Shown here: positions 32,996 to 44,491 of the stretch, piece after piece | Numbering within the stretch: the first letter of the stretch is position 1 | Layout: each line of letters opens with the position of its first letter | Assembly (NCBI GenBank): GCA_047967505.1 | Contig: CM106541.1 | Length of the DNA: 64,000 bases | Reading direction: 5' to 3' (one strand) | Source of the DNA: Dipteris shenzhenensis | Lineage: Eukaryota; Polypodiophyta; Polypodiopsida; Gleicheniales | Translations under genes and position numbers: made by a program | Notes under the pieces: model-generated | The model's database searches: none | Seen by the model: only the letters and a program-made list of their open reading frames with translations | Told to the model about the DNA's origin: nothing

Positions 32996-33360
32996 ACTCC
33001 AAAGAAATATAAGCATATGTGTTATAGTTGTTCTTATACTTTAGGACATACAAACTTTTTAAAAATGCATTCTAATTAAGAAGTATGGCCATTTTATCTA
33101 AAACTCGAGAAAATAGCTTGAGATTTTGGTGTTAAGTTAACCTTAAAACATTAGGTAGAACTCAAAGTAATATGACCAAGATCCAATCCATAATAATTCC
33201 AAGTTTTCTTCAGCATATAAACTATTATAGCAAACAATAAAAGCCCCAAAATATCTTATTGATGCTTTTGAATAATTCTAGGAAGTCACTTAGTTAACAG
33301 GACATAAAAGTCTCCTAGGACATTTTTATGTCCTTATAGAAAATTGGTGTTAATTTTGAA

Positions 33361-34010
33361 ACTAGGCTCACATGGACTTAATGTGATTGTCTAAACTAGC
33401 CCAATGGTTGGAACATTATGTGATTTTCTTAAAGCAGCTTGGTGGTTGTCTGTGATTGAGTCTTGGAATGTTTAATTTCTACATAGGGTTGGCTTGAACT
33501 TAATGTACTTGTCCTAAACTAGACCTCAACCAGACCCATGGTTGGAACATCATGCAACCATGGCTAGTTTAGGTGAAATGCCACTTACCTAATTGTCCCT
33601 AACCTACCTTGTTGAATAAAAATTAATAGCAATATATTTTGCATTGTTATTGTCCAATTAACGGTGGTTGAAATTGATGCCTTTCCTAGTAGTTAAACTA
33701 TTTAAATTTAATTCTCCATTGGTTTGGGTCATATAACAATTAATTTCTAAACTTAGCTAGCTTGGACTTAATGTGATTATCCTAAACCAAGTCATTGGAA
33801 CATCACCGAGCTGGTTCAAGTCAAATAGTAGGTATGTGATTAGAATTGTGGTTGGACAAAAAGATAGAAATGAACATCGACATATTCAATATTGTCTAAT
33901 TATTATATATCACTAAGCCCTATTTAGGTTAGAGACACCAGTTATGTGGTTGTCCTAAAACTAGCCCAAGGGTAGGAATTCTTTAATTTTCTAGCAGCTT
34001 TGATTAGTTT
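33361..34010. repeat. Diverged repeat units of about 110-180 bp
   Basis: The phrase GACTTAATGTGATTGTC..AAACTAGCCCAATGGTTGGAACAT recurs in altered form near 33370, 33495, 33765 and 33940, giving an old, degenerate array. No coding potential. Confidence 0.6.
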
Positions 34011-34119
34011 TATTATTAGTTTGATTAGTTAACTAGACTATGTTTTTTTCATGTTCAACAGGGTGGCATGGTGCACACGTGGAAGGCTTACTCATTAGAC
34101 AAATCATCTAAATTGCGTC

Positions 34120-34450
34120 ATCATCCTGCCACATAAGCAAGTTTGACTATTGTCACCCATGCCACCTCCCCACCTCTTGCCACCTCACACATCATTAATG
34201 TCTGCCTCATCAACTCACCCTCTTGCACATCATCACATGAGTTGCCACATCACCTTGTCACATCACAATGATTTGCCAACTCATCATTGCCACCTCGTGT
34301 TGCCATATCATAAAGCCATGTCACAACCTTGGCCACCTTAGCCTACCACCTCATGCAAGATGATCTCAGAGGCATGACACATGATGTGCCACCTCAGCAA
34401 TAGCAAGCATGGAGCCACATCACCCATCAACCATGCTCATGCATGCTCAT
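34120..34450. repeat. Degenerate TGCCACMTCA repeat
   Basis: Short phrases such as GCCACCTC, TTGCCACATCA and CATCACATGAG recur irregularly. This is like the reverse complement of the repeat in the Copia leader at 12740-13230. Confidence 0.55.
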
Positions 34451-34670
34451 GCCAATCTTCAAATTGCCTGGTTATGCCAATATTCGTGGAATTTCCCTCG
34501 CCAAAAATTATGCGTGGAATTTGATTCAATAATTAGCAGGTGAATTGTATTCTACATAACTATAACAATGCACCATTTGTTTAGCAATATTTTCTACATA
34601 ATCAAAATTTTAGGACATAGCATTAGGTTAATATGGAAATAAAATTAGCTGAAAGCATAATAGTGTATAG

Positions 34671-37178
34671 GATTTGCAAGTCCATGTGTCGGATTCGGCT
34701 CAAACTTTACATGTCCTAAACCCTATGGTCTCCATTCTCTTGAAAAGTTTGAGTCCCATCCGACACCAAATGTGGGCATGGGGAAGTCAAAGGGCCCATT
34801 TTCACCCCCTATGCACCTTGTTACATGAGTGAAGGTGCAGAATATGGAATGGTTCATTAGGATTTGCATATCCATGTGTCAGATTGGGCTCAAACTTTGC
34901 ACAAGTCCTAAACTCTATGGTATCCTTGCTCTTGCAAGGCTTTAGTCCCATCCAACACCGAATATGGGCACGGGAAGGTCAAAGGGCCCATTTTCACCCT
35001 ATGCACCTCGTTACATCAGTGAAGGTGCAAATTATGGAATGGGTCATTAGGATTTGCATGTCCATGTGTCATATTGGACTCCAAATTTTCACACGCCTTA
35101 AGCACTATCATCTCCATGCTCTTACAAAGTTTGAGTCCCATCCGACACTGAATGTGGGCACAGGGAGGTCAAAGGGCCCAATTTCACCCTATGCACCTCG
35201 TTACATCAGTGAAGGTGCAAAATATGGAATGGGTCATTATGAGTTGCATGTCCATGTGTCAAATTTGCACATGTCCTAAACCCTATGGTCTCCATGCTCT
35301 TGCAAAGTTTGAGTCCCATCTGACACCAAAAGTGGGCACAAGGAGGTCAAAGGACCCATTTTCACCCTATGCATCTCGTTACATTAGTGAAGGTGCAAAA
35401 TATGGAATGGGTCATTAGCATTTGCATGTCCATGTGTCCGATTGGACTCCAAATTTTCATAGGTCTTAAACCCTATTGTCTCCATGCTCTTGCAAAGTTT
35501 TAGTCCCATCCAACACCGAATGTGGGCACGGGGAGTTCAAAAGGATCATTTTCACTATATGCACCTCATTACATGAGTGAAGGTGCAAAATATGGAATGG
35601 GTCATTAGGATTAGCATGTCCATGTGTTGGATTGGGATTAAAATTTTCATGGGTCCTAAACCCTATGGTCTCCATGCTCTTGCAAAGCTTGAGTCCCATC
35701 CAACACCAAATGTGGGCACGGGGAGGTCAAAGGGATTCACCATATGCACCTTGTTACATGAGTGAAAGTGCAAAATATGGAATGGGTCATTAGGATTAGC
35801 ATGTCCATGTGTTGGATTGGGATCAAACTTTGCATGGGTCCTAGACCCTATGGTCTCCATTCTCTTGCAAAGTTTGAGCCCCATCCGACATTGAATGTGG
35901 GCACGGGGAGGTCAAAGTTCCCATTTTCCCCCTATGCACCTTGTTACATGAGTGAAGGTGCAAAATATGGAATAAGTCATTAGGATTTGCATTTCCATGT
36001 GTTGGATTGGGCTCAAAATTTGCACAGGTCCTAAACCCTATGGTCTCCATGCTCTTGCAAATTTTGAGTCCCATCCAGCACCGAATGTGGGCATGGGGAG
36101 GTCAAAAGGCCCATTTTCACCCTATGCACCTCGTTACATCTCTAAAGGTGCAAAATATGGAATGGGTCATTAAGATTTGCATGTCCATGTCTTGGATTGG
36201 ACTCCAAATTTGCACAGGTCCTAGACCCTATGGTCTCCATGCTCTTGCAAAGTCTGAGTCACATCCAACACCGAATGTGGGCACAGGGAGGTCAAAGGGC
36301 GCATTTTCACCCTCTGGACCTCGATACATTTGTGAAGGTGCAAAATATGGAATGGGCCATTAGGATTTGCATGTCCATATGTTGGATTGGGCTCATAATT
36401 TGCACAGGTCCTAAACCCTATGGTCTCCATGATCTTGCAAATTTTGAGTCCCATGTAACACCAAATGTGGGCACGAGGAGGTCAAAGGGCACATTTTCAC
36501 CCTATGCACCTCGTTACATCAATGAAGGTGCAAAATATGGAATGGGTCAATAGGATTTGCATGTCCATGTGTCTGATTTGTTTCAAACTTTGCACAGGTC
36601 CTAAACCCTATGGTCTCCATCCTCTTGCAAAGTTTGAGTCCCATTCGACAGTGAATGTGGGCACAGGGAGGTCAAGGGACCCATTTTCACCCTATGCACC
36701 TCGTTACATTAGTGAAGGTGCAAAATATGGAATGGGTCATTAGGATTTTCATGTCCATGTGTCGGATTGGGCTCAAAATTTCCATAGGTCCTAAACCCTA
36801 TGATCTCCTTGCTTTTGCAAAGTTTGAGTCCTAGAGTCGACACTGAATATGAGCACAGGGAGGTCAAAGGGCCCACTTTCACCCTATGCACCTCGTTACA
36901 TCAATGAAGGTGCAAAATATGGAATGGGTCTTTAGCATTTGCATGTCCATGTGTCAGATTGGACTCCAAATTTTCACAAGTCTTAAACCCTATGGTCTCT
37001 ATGCTTTTGCAATGTTTCCATCCCATCGGACATCAAACATGGGCACGGGGAGGTCAAAGGGCCCATTTTCATGCTATGCACCTCGTTACATCAGTGAAGG
37101 TGCAAAATATGAAATGGGTCATTAGGATTTGCATGTCCAAGTGTCGGATTGGGCTCAAACTTTGTAGAGGTCCTAACT
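34671..37178. repeat. 190-bp tandem satellite, about 13 units
   Basis: Units begin AGGATTTGCATGTCCATGTG near 34671, 34859, 35049, 35237, 35418, 35608, 35793, 35981, 36172, 36361, 36551, 36743, 36932, and a partial one at 37123, so spacing is 180-192 bp. Each includes TATGGTCTCCATGCTCTTGC and GGGCCCATTTTCACCCTATG. Open frames seen on both strands are by-products of the repetition: the unit length is not a multiple of three and the frames break and restart in each unit. Confidence 0.97.
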
Positions 37179-37199
37179 ATTCTTCTATCTCTCGATAAT

Positions 37200-38000
37200 G
37201 TCTATCGACAATTCTTTCGTTTTTACCTTTTTCTACTTGAAATGAAATTTTGCAAATCCTTTCATGCATAATAGTGGAAGTGATAATACAAGTGAATAAA
37301 AGCAAAATCCTAATGAAGGGTATAATGATTTCTTTCTTGACTTTGAAAGTTTATTACTCTTCAAGGATGCATAGCTCGATAGCTATTGCCTCTGTGAAAA
37401 TTATCTACTAAACCTTTAAAATGTGTTGGCTGCTATTCAACGAGGTGAATTGGGTTCTACCATTGTATTAGGTGAGTCTATTTGTCAATGTTCGTAGTCA
37501 AGTGTCGCTTGACTCTTTACATTATGCTAGAGATGCATAAACTTTGGCATTGAAATGCTTGAGAGAAAGCAGGAGGGACTAGACTCCTTGACTTCTCATG
37601 TGTCAACCATTCCCACTTGCTAACATGTACATATAGGTGCCTCCTTTTAATATGAGGAGGGACTGCCACATGGCACTACCATGTGGCCCTTATGCTGAGC
37701 TCCTAAATTAATAATACTAAAATCGAATCAATTTTTTCTAGCAATGTAGAAGTTGTGGTGTGTGTTGAGCTAAGTGAAGTCGCACAAAGGAGCAAGCTTG
37801 GGCTTAAGGTTCTGAGCTAAGCCTTCCAAACTCTTGGCCAATTGGACTTCATTGAGGTTGATCTGAAAGGGGTCATCACCTATCTTAGAGAATGTGGGCT
37901 AAGCCTTCAAAACTTTTGGCCAAGGTTGAGCTAAAAGATGTCATCACCTATCTTAGAGGATGTGATTGAAATGGCTATAACCAAACATGATGGTACTCAA
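37200..38000. other. Non-coding DNA with a local duplication
   Basis: No gene recognised. CTAAGCCTTCMAAACTYTTGGCCAA and the following CATCACCTATCTTAGAG occur twice about 90 bases apart (about 37815-37960). GCCACATGG CACTA CCATGTGGC near 37670 is a short perfect palindrome. Confidence 0.55.
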
Positions 38001-38142
38001 AGGGAGCACCCACCACATGGCAGTGCTTCCTAAGTGCCACACATAGCACCTCACAAAATAAGGAATATAGAGATTCTCTATATCTCCTTATTTGTGAGGT
38101 GTCATGTTGCACTTAGAGAGGGTAGTGCCACATTGTACCCTC
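38001..38142. repeat. Second fold-back (inverted repeat) element
   Basis: Inner arms are AAGTGCCAC..AGCACCTCACAAAATAAGG (38032 on) and its near reverse complement ending GCACTT (to about 38114), meeting around TATAGAGATTCTCTATA. The similarity continues outward, more weakly, to about 38001 and 38142. Candidate MITE or hairpin-RNA source; unrelated in sequence to 6561-6720. Confidence 0.8.
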
Positions 38143-38818
38143 TCCTTCCAACCTCTCTATTCCTTATCACCCACATCTTGCTTGCCAAAGTTCCCACCCA
38201 TTTAAATATCCCTCTCTCACTACTCATCCTTTGCCTACTCTGATGGCTTGGACTCCATTTCCCTCTACTCTTGCTCCCCCTTCACCTCATGCTTCCTTTT
38301 CTATTCCATCACCTCCTTGCCATGCCTCCTCTCTTCTCCCTCTCGCCTCACGACTTGCATCACTCAACTCCCTTAGGTTTGGCCTTGTCTCTGCCTCTTT
38401 ACCTCTTGCTACCTATCCTTCACTACTTTCCATGCATCTACAAAGACTTTAGAGGTATATGCTCCGAGAGAACAAGGCCTATTTCTACCTCTTTATTTGT
38501 TTTGCACATTCTAACAAAACTACATGAAGGACCTCTATTCTTTATATATGTTGCAATCATCAAGTACGTTATTCAGAGAAATTAAAGGCAACCTAGGATG
38601 CAAACCTTTAAATTGGACAAAGGTGGATGCTTGGCCTATCGTAGATGGGTCATGCTACTCGTGACTATAGTTACATTGACGATAAAGATGTGTGTCATAG
38701 CAAAAGACTAAAGCATTCAGAGACAAATACTTGTAACATTAAACCAAACCCAAAGACTCACGTACAATCCATTATAAAAGCTCATTCCATCACTTAACAA
38801 ATTCCAATGAACTAATGT

Positions 38819-39222
38819 GCTTTTTTTCTCTCTTGATCTCCTCTCATTCCTCTTCCTCCCTCTTCTCTTTCCTCTTTCTTTCCTCTTTCTCCCTCTTTCT
38901 TTCCTCCCTTCCTCGCTCTCTCTTTTCCCTCTTTCCTTCCTCTCTTTTCCTCTCTTTCTTTCCTCGTCCTCCCTCTTCTCTTTCTCTCTTTCTTTCCTCT
39001 TCCTCCCTCTTTCTTTCCTCTCTTCCTCGCTCTCTCTTTTCCCTCTTTCCTTCCTCTCTTTTCTCTCCTCTCTTGTTTTCTTTCTCTCGTCTCTTCCTAC
39101 TCTTATTCTCTCCTCTCTCTCTCTCTTTCTTTCCTCTTCCTCCCTCTTCTCTTTCTTTGTTCTCTTTCCTCTTGGTTCCTCTTTCTTTCCTCTCTACCTC
39201 ACTCTCTCTTTTCTCTCTTTAC
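38819..39222. repeat. Pyrimidine (CT) tract, left half
   Basis: C/T repeat with CTTTCCTCTTCCTCCCTC units, interrupted at 39223 by a MITE and resumed at 39491. Larger sub-repeats are visible: a phrase with CTCGCTCTCTCTTTTCCCTC at about 38911 and about 39027. Confidence 0.95.
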
Positions 39223-39490
39223 CTCCCGGGGTGTCACTAAGAAAATATGTAAGATAGCACGTGCGATCAACAAAAGGGTTTTATAATTTTATGGAGTTAT
39301 AGAAAATATACATACACAAGGGTTTTTTCAATTCAAAAAGTGAAAATTTTCATACATAAGGGATACTTTAATCATCTCAAAATTAACAGAAGGGGTATAT
39401 ATGGGTTACAAAAATCCATAGGTAGGGTTTTTTTAAATACCCCTTGATCACATGTGCTATATGGGCTTTTTACATAGTGACCCCCTCGAG
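39223..39490. mobile_element. hAT-like MITE, second copy (268 bp)
   Basis: Ends CTCCCGGGGTGTCACTAAG and (reverse complement of right) CTCGAGGGGGTCACTATG match the MITE at 19110-19355, including ATATGTAA and a CACGTG/CACATG hexamer near each end. It lies inside a pyrimidine tract, so a target duplication cannot be distinguished. No coding capacity. Confidence 0.8.
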
Positions 39491-39765
39491 CTTTCTCTTC
39501 TCTCTTTTCCTCCCCTTTCTCTCCTCTCTTATTTTCCTTCTCTCCTCTCCTTTCCTCTCTTTCTCTCTTTTTTTCTCTCTTTCTCTCCTCGCTTTTCCTC
39601 TCTTTCTCGCTCTCTCTTTCCTCTTCCTTGCTCTCTCTTTCCCTTCCTTGCTATCTCTTTCTCTCTTATTTTCTTTCTCTCCTCTCTTCCTATGCTTATT
39701 CTCTCCTCTCTTTCTACCTTTCTTTCCTCTTCTTCCCTTCTTTCCTCATTTTTTGTCTTCCATGT
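39491..39765. repeat. Pyrimidine (CT) tract, right half
   Basis: Continues the tract of 38819-39222 after the MITE, with CTTTCTCTCCTCTCTTCCTA-type units. Confidence 0.95.
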
Positions 39766-39935
39766 TTCCATCTCCACTAACGATTTTCGCAGTTTATAAA
39801 GTTATAAATCTTTCCTAGCACACTTTCGCCGAGCTTTTGCCGATAGTCAGTGGCATGAGACAATGGTGAAATGAAGATTACTACCTCATCAATGTGTAAG
39901 GGAAAGATTATAACTTCATGGATGGCTGATTTCCT

Positions 39936-40165
39936 TTTTCTTTCTCTCTCTCCTCCCTCTTCTTATCATCTTCTTCCTTCACTCTTTTCTATTCTCCCTC
40001 TTCTTATCCTCTTCTTCTTGCCATCTCATTCTTCTTACTCTCATCTTTCTTTCTTCTTTTATGTCTTGTTTCTCCTCTTTCTTTCTTCTTTTCTATCTTG
40101 TTTCTCTTTTTTTCCTCTTTTCTCCATCTTTCTTCCTTCTTTCTTTTCTTTCTTTCTCCTTTCAT
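39936..40165. repeat. Third pyrimidine tract
   Basis: CTCTCTCTCCTCCCTCTTCTTATC and TTTCTTTCTTCTTTT units, ending about 150 bases before the plus-strand CACTA gene. Confidence 0.9.
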
Positions 40166-40315
40166 ATCCATCCTGAGATATGATGGTAGTCTCTTTTCAA
40201 AACATAGAAGAGTAAAATGTAAGTATCTATTATTTTTTTCGCTTCTTATTCAATTTTATGTTTGTGTTTATTTTATTGTTTGTTTTTGTGCTTGTCCAAT
40301 CCCGTTAAATTAGAC

Positions 40316-41883
40316 ATGTCGTTACATCGCCCGTCTGGAGAGCAAACTCCCGGTGATCATGGGACTCCTCATAGGAGGAGAGCTCATGGTCTCTACTCTC
40401 CAGATGACTTTGATTCCACTCATTTGACTCCTCAAGAGACTACCCCTAGGGGGACTCCTCAGGGAACTCCTTTGCTCTAGCAGCCCATGGCTTCGAAATC
40501 CTAATGAGTTTGTTGTAGCCATAAGAGATGTGGAGACAGCGAGATTCTTTTCTCTTCTCTCCCAAAGGACCTCCACTTTTTCCTCTCCTACACCCCTTGA
40601 GGGTAGATCGGGGACATTGACAGCTTTTCCTACTTGACAGCCATCCCCTATTGCCCCTTTCAAGGGATCTTCACCTGGGCGTCGCCATGGTAATTTCAAA
40701 AAGAGTAGTAAGGGTCGAGGCTGTTGTGGTGGCATGGGAGATATAAACAAATCTACACACTCCCAATGCTCCAGGTCTCCCCTTGTTCATGCGACACAGT
40801 TCCAGTCTGGTCCCTTCCCTCCCCTTTCATAGGCCGTAGCACCCCATAGACCACTCGCTCCCCTACTCCTAGCTCCTTACGCACTTGCTCCACTCGTCGT
40901 TCTACCTCCACTACTCCCACTTCATGCTCTGTGCTACTCCATCCACCGCACATCCTCCAGACTATGTTTTGCCTAAGGACCTCAACTACTTCATGAACAT
41001 TGTTGGGGAAGTTATAGAGAATGATGAGGGGAGGTGGCTCATAAGCTCCATGACACAGTGGATGAGCACCCACGTCCCCAAGGGTATATTCAAACCTTTT
41101 GGAAACAGTAGGAAAATAAAGCCAAAGAAGCTGTCATAGAAGCCTCTAAAGAGAAATTTTCCCAACCCTAATGGGTATGAGTTTGATCAAAATTCCATGC
41201 TTATGCACATGGAGGAGCTCCTTAAGTGTCATAGATATGACTTAAGGAGGGCTATTAAGTTAGGTAAGCCCAAGGGCGTGAACCCGAAAGATTAAAAGAA
41301 AGAAAAGGAGTACAAGGAGAATCCAGATGCATTCGCGACTCAACGGAGGGCAGTGAGGAGATGCCTGGAGATCATAAGTCCTTTGCACCTTGGGAGCAGT
41401 GGCAGCCTAAGCAATGAGGCATGGGTGGTAAGTATATATTTATCTTCTATTGAATATCTAATATGTTTAGTCGTTCAAGTGTTTTGTCATTCATATCTAA
41501 CTCCTTGAATTTGGATCCATAGGAATCTGTGATTAGTAGGCCTTCAACTGACGAAAAGTACAGAAGGGCGTTCAAGATTGGAGCCCCTACCCTTGGTTTC
41601 AGAAGAAGGAGCATTAAGGAATCTGAATCGATTGGCACAAGGTGGTAGCATGTGATGTGAGTATACCTTAATCCTCATCGTTGTCATTTAAGTATCACCG
41701 TTGTCTTAAAATCGATGCTCTTATCTTTCGTAACTTGTTTTGTTCTTAAGGAGGCACGTCTTCATCAACCCATCAAGAGATCCAGACTTAGAGACTAGAT
41801 CCGTAGAAGATGAGGGCGAGGGATCAGGCCTACGTAGAGAGGCTAAGGGAGAGGAGGGCAAGGAGGACAAGGAGGAGCAATAG
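40316..41883 (+). pseudogene. Accessory gene of a second CACTA element
   Basis: Coding-like plus-strand pieces: MSLHRPSGEQTPGDHGTPHR, Pro/Thr-rich sequence, stops, then DYVLPKDLNYFMNIVGEVIE, NDEGRWLISSMTQWMSTHVP, KGIFKPFGNSRKIKPKKL, a stop at about 41137, PNGYEFDQNSMLMHMEELLK, KEYKENPDAFATQRRAVRRC, then a probable intron at about 41430-41520 and ESVISRPSTDEKYRRAFKIG. A last probable intron (GTGAGTATACC to TTCTTAAG, about 41657-41750) precedes an acidic tail (GEGSGLRREAKGEEGKEDKE) and stop. The arrangement (basic core, late intron, Glu-rich tail, upstream pyrimidine tract, downstream subterminal repeats) mirrors 31300-32345. Function by analogy only: DNA-binding accessory protein of the transposon. 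Confidence 0.5.
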
Positions 41884-42189
41884 TAGGATAGGACATTTGG
41901 TAATTTTGTATTTCGACACTTTTGCCATTTTGTAGCACATTATTTTGGCAGCTTTGCCATTTTGAAGCTCAGCACTTTGGCCATTTTGTAGCGCATTACT
42001 GTGGCAGATTTGCCATTCTCAACTTCGGCACTACTTTTGCCATTTTGTAGACCTTTTTTGTAACATTGTAACACGATTTTGTACACCTCTTTTGTAACAT
42101 TTACTCATGATTCTAATGGAAAAAAAACATTGTGGGGTAGGATGGGACTGAAATAAGCCCCATCCTACCCCACAAATATTCTTTTTGCT

Positions 42190-42440
42190 TTTGTAAAAAC
42201 ATCGATATATGATGCCCATACCAACACTTCAGTGCTAGTATATACTAATGGTAATACCAACACCCCTATCGAAGATGATAGCTATCACTTTACTAATGCC
42301 CATATCGATGCTCATATCGACACTTTCTTTACGACGTGCACACCGACACACGTTTTGACACTTTTCACTTATTTTTATTAAAAAAATCTTTGTATTTAGC
42401 ATCGTTATTGACGTCAAAAAGAGGATCATGTCTTGTAGTG
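42190..42440. repeat. Subterminal repeats and terminal inverted repeat of second CACTA
   Basis: Repeats such as ATGCCCATATCGATGC, CTCATATCGACAC, ATACCAACACTTC, ATACCAACACCCC and CACACCGACACACG cluster here, followed by the terminus TCTTGTAGTG. The motif is different from that of the 20.7-33.0 kb element, so the two belong to different families. Confidence 0.7.
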
Positions 42441-43845
42441 GTGACAGTACAAGCGAGTCATATTTCAATCAAGCAGTGTTGGTTTACTAAAGCTTGAAGG
42501 ACCTATGAAGGCCATTACACATATATGTAACTTAGACCTTGAAGAAGAGTCTGTCACCCCTTCGGACTAAAGACGGCTACCCAGAGATCTTTCCATGTAA
42601 GTCATACTACAAAGTTATCAAAATGTCAAAATGATAGTCTTTCATGGTGCCGTGAGGCGAGTGAGATGCCCCAAAAGGTTTTGATGTTGTAGAGGTATGC
42701 TTCAAGTTTGGTAAATTAGTGTTCTCAGCTTGATCTAACACATAGGGATTCAACAGTCTTAATAAAGGGAGAGAGGTGTTGCTGTGTTTTTTGGGGTAGG
42801 AAGAATCACGCTTTGATGATGGAGAGATTCATGATAGGATTGGTTGCAAATGACTTGCAGAGGCTAGAGTCAAGTGATGTTCTTGCATTGTAGAAGGAAG
42901 CATGATGTATCAATACCAAAGGGCCCCTAACTACCGCAGTGAAGGCACTAGACTTTGGTTGGAGAACTTTTCACTTTGGATGCATCATCATTATAGTCTC
43001 CTTTGTGGTATATTATGGCTTTTGTCTTACAACAAATCTGAGGACATAGTTTGCCAAATGAGTGCGAAGCAAGATGGAAGTTCACAAACACTTCATAAAA
43101 TAATCCTGCAAACCACTTGAGTTCAAATCTAGCTATTGACATATTGATGGTTGCCAAATGTTGTGCACCAAAAGCCCAAGAAAAACCTATGGTGCATTAA
43201 GGCCTTAATTAGCTAATTCAATCCATTTTTTGAGATGAGCGGCTCACTTATTCAAGCCTTTCATGTGCACCTCCTAAACAAGAGATGTTATAAACGATGG
43301 TAATTGGCATACTTTCATCAACACTAAGGCTCAGGAGGAAGGGGAGGAGGAGTGAATCAAATAGCAAGGCTGAAGGGGAAGAGGAGGAGTGAGTCAATTC
43401 AAGGCAAGGGATCACCATTCAGGGCTTATTTACTAGGCACTCGAAATGCCTTAACGCCTCTTTTTTAAAACACCAAAACTTCTGAATGTAGGATGCCAAA
43501 TGCTTTATTATCCTCCCTTCCAAATGTAGACACATGTCCAAAAAGAGCTCCACCATGCTACCATGTGTTCAACCCTCGTTCAACCTTAGATAAGAATCTC
43601 GATATATGAGATGGAGAATTGTGTAATTTGGATTGCGAAGTGCAATTTCCCCATATTAGGGGTCGAGGTTGTGAATGCTACAAGATTATGGCCATCAAGC
43701 TCCATGTGGTCAAGGGTAACTCCTACTCACATTTGACAAACCAATGATTTTGGCAAGATACAAAAGCAAGCTCGAGGTATCAAAGAGGGAAGGGGAGTGG
43801 ATCTCGATGCCATGAGCATGACAACATACCTATTTTGGTGAGGTG
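42441..43845. other. DNA without recognised gene
   Basis: Short frames only. The stretch around 43215-43290 reads vaguely like the end of a Ty3 polyprotein on the plus strand (IQAFHVHLLNK), but this is too weak to call. It ends with AGGTG, the target duplication of the next element. Confidence 0.35.
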
Positions 43846-44462
43846 TGTTAGATATGCTCAAGGTATCCACCAGTGGTCCAAGGTGCTCAAGTTGTAAGGC
43901 CCCCATATGAGGAGAAGCCATGTGTGAGCCCAGGACACTAGATGGATCCTAACTTGCATGTCAGATGAGGTCTATCAAATGAGACCGTTGATGGTAGAAA
44001 GGTGATTATGTGGGAGCCCCTTATTCTTGCTAGGGCCTGGGGGCCAGCTGGGGGGTCCCAGACGGGCCAAAGGCCCCCTTGGTAGGGGTTCGGGGGTGAG
44101 AGCCCCTGAGGTGACGATATAGGAAATATTCCTTGAATATTCCATGGACGACTAGTCGGTCGGCTCCACCGACTAGGTTGACTAGTCGGTTCCACCGACT
44201 AGGTTGATTCCACTACTACTCTCATAGCTATAAAGAGGCAACCTCCCCAGTCCATTGTATCATATAAGATCTTCCGGCTAGTAGCTCTTCACCTAGTATC
44301 TGTCTAGATCACCATCTAAGCTCCACTGTGGGAGCACACAGGTGGACAAAGCCATCATCTGTACTACATCAATATTGAAGGAAAATTTTATTCCTCTGCA
44401 GTTTGCTGTGTACTCTCTATTCTTTGTTCAGTTTTCGTTCCACTACACCATGTAATTTAACA
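43846..44462 (+). repeat. 5' LTR of nested-host Copia
   Basis: 617 bp, TGTTAGATATGC to TTTAACA. It contains paired GACTAGTCGGT and ACCGACTAGG units (about 44150-44205) that form short palindromes, and a TATA-like AGCTATAAAGAGG (about 44225). Confidence 0.95.
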
Positions 44463-44491
44463 TGGTATCAGAGCCCAGGTGGCTTTAAGGA

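Larger units (their letters stand above)
40166..42440 (+). mobile_element. Right part of a second CACTA element
   Basis: The right terminus CATGTCTTGTAGTG ends at 42440; its reverse complement, CACTACAAGACATG, is a typical CACTA terminal repeat. It is preceded by a 250-base zone of short repeats and the accessory gene. No TNP2 gene and no matching left terminus were found, so this copy is a truncated or internally deleted derivative. Its left limit is uncertain. Confidence 0.7.

Noticed and set aside
34671-37178. Possible CRISPR-like array
   Set aside because: Units are contiguous 190-bp tandem repeats with no unique spacers, in a plant context.
34884-37198. Series of 60-130 codon frames on both strands
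   Set aside because: They repeat the same peptide with the satellite unit and break each period; not genes.
38815-39818. Long Ser/Leu/Phe frames
   Set aside because: Same simple-sequence artefact as above.
43215-43290. End of a Ty3 polyprotein (chromodomain-side motif)
   Set aside because: Only a few matching residues and no supporting integrase nearby.
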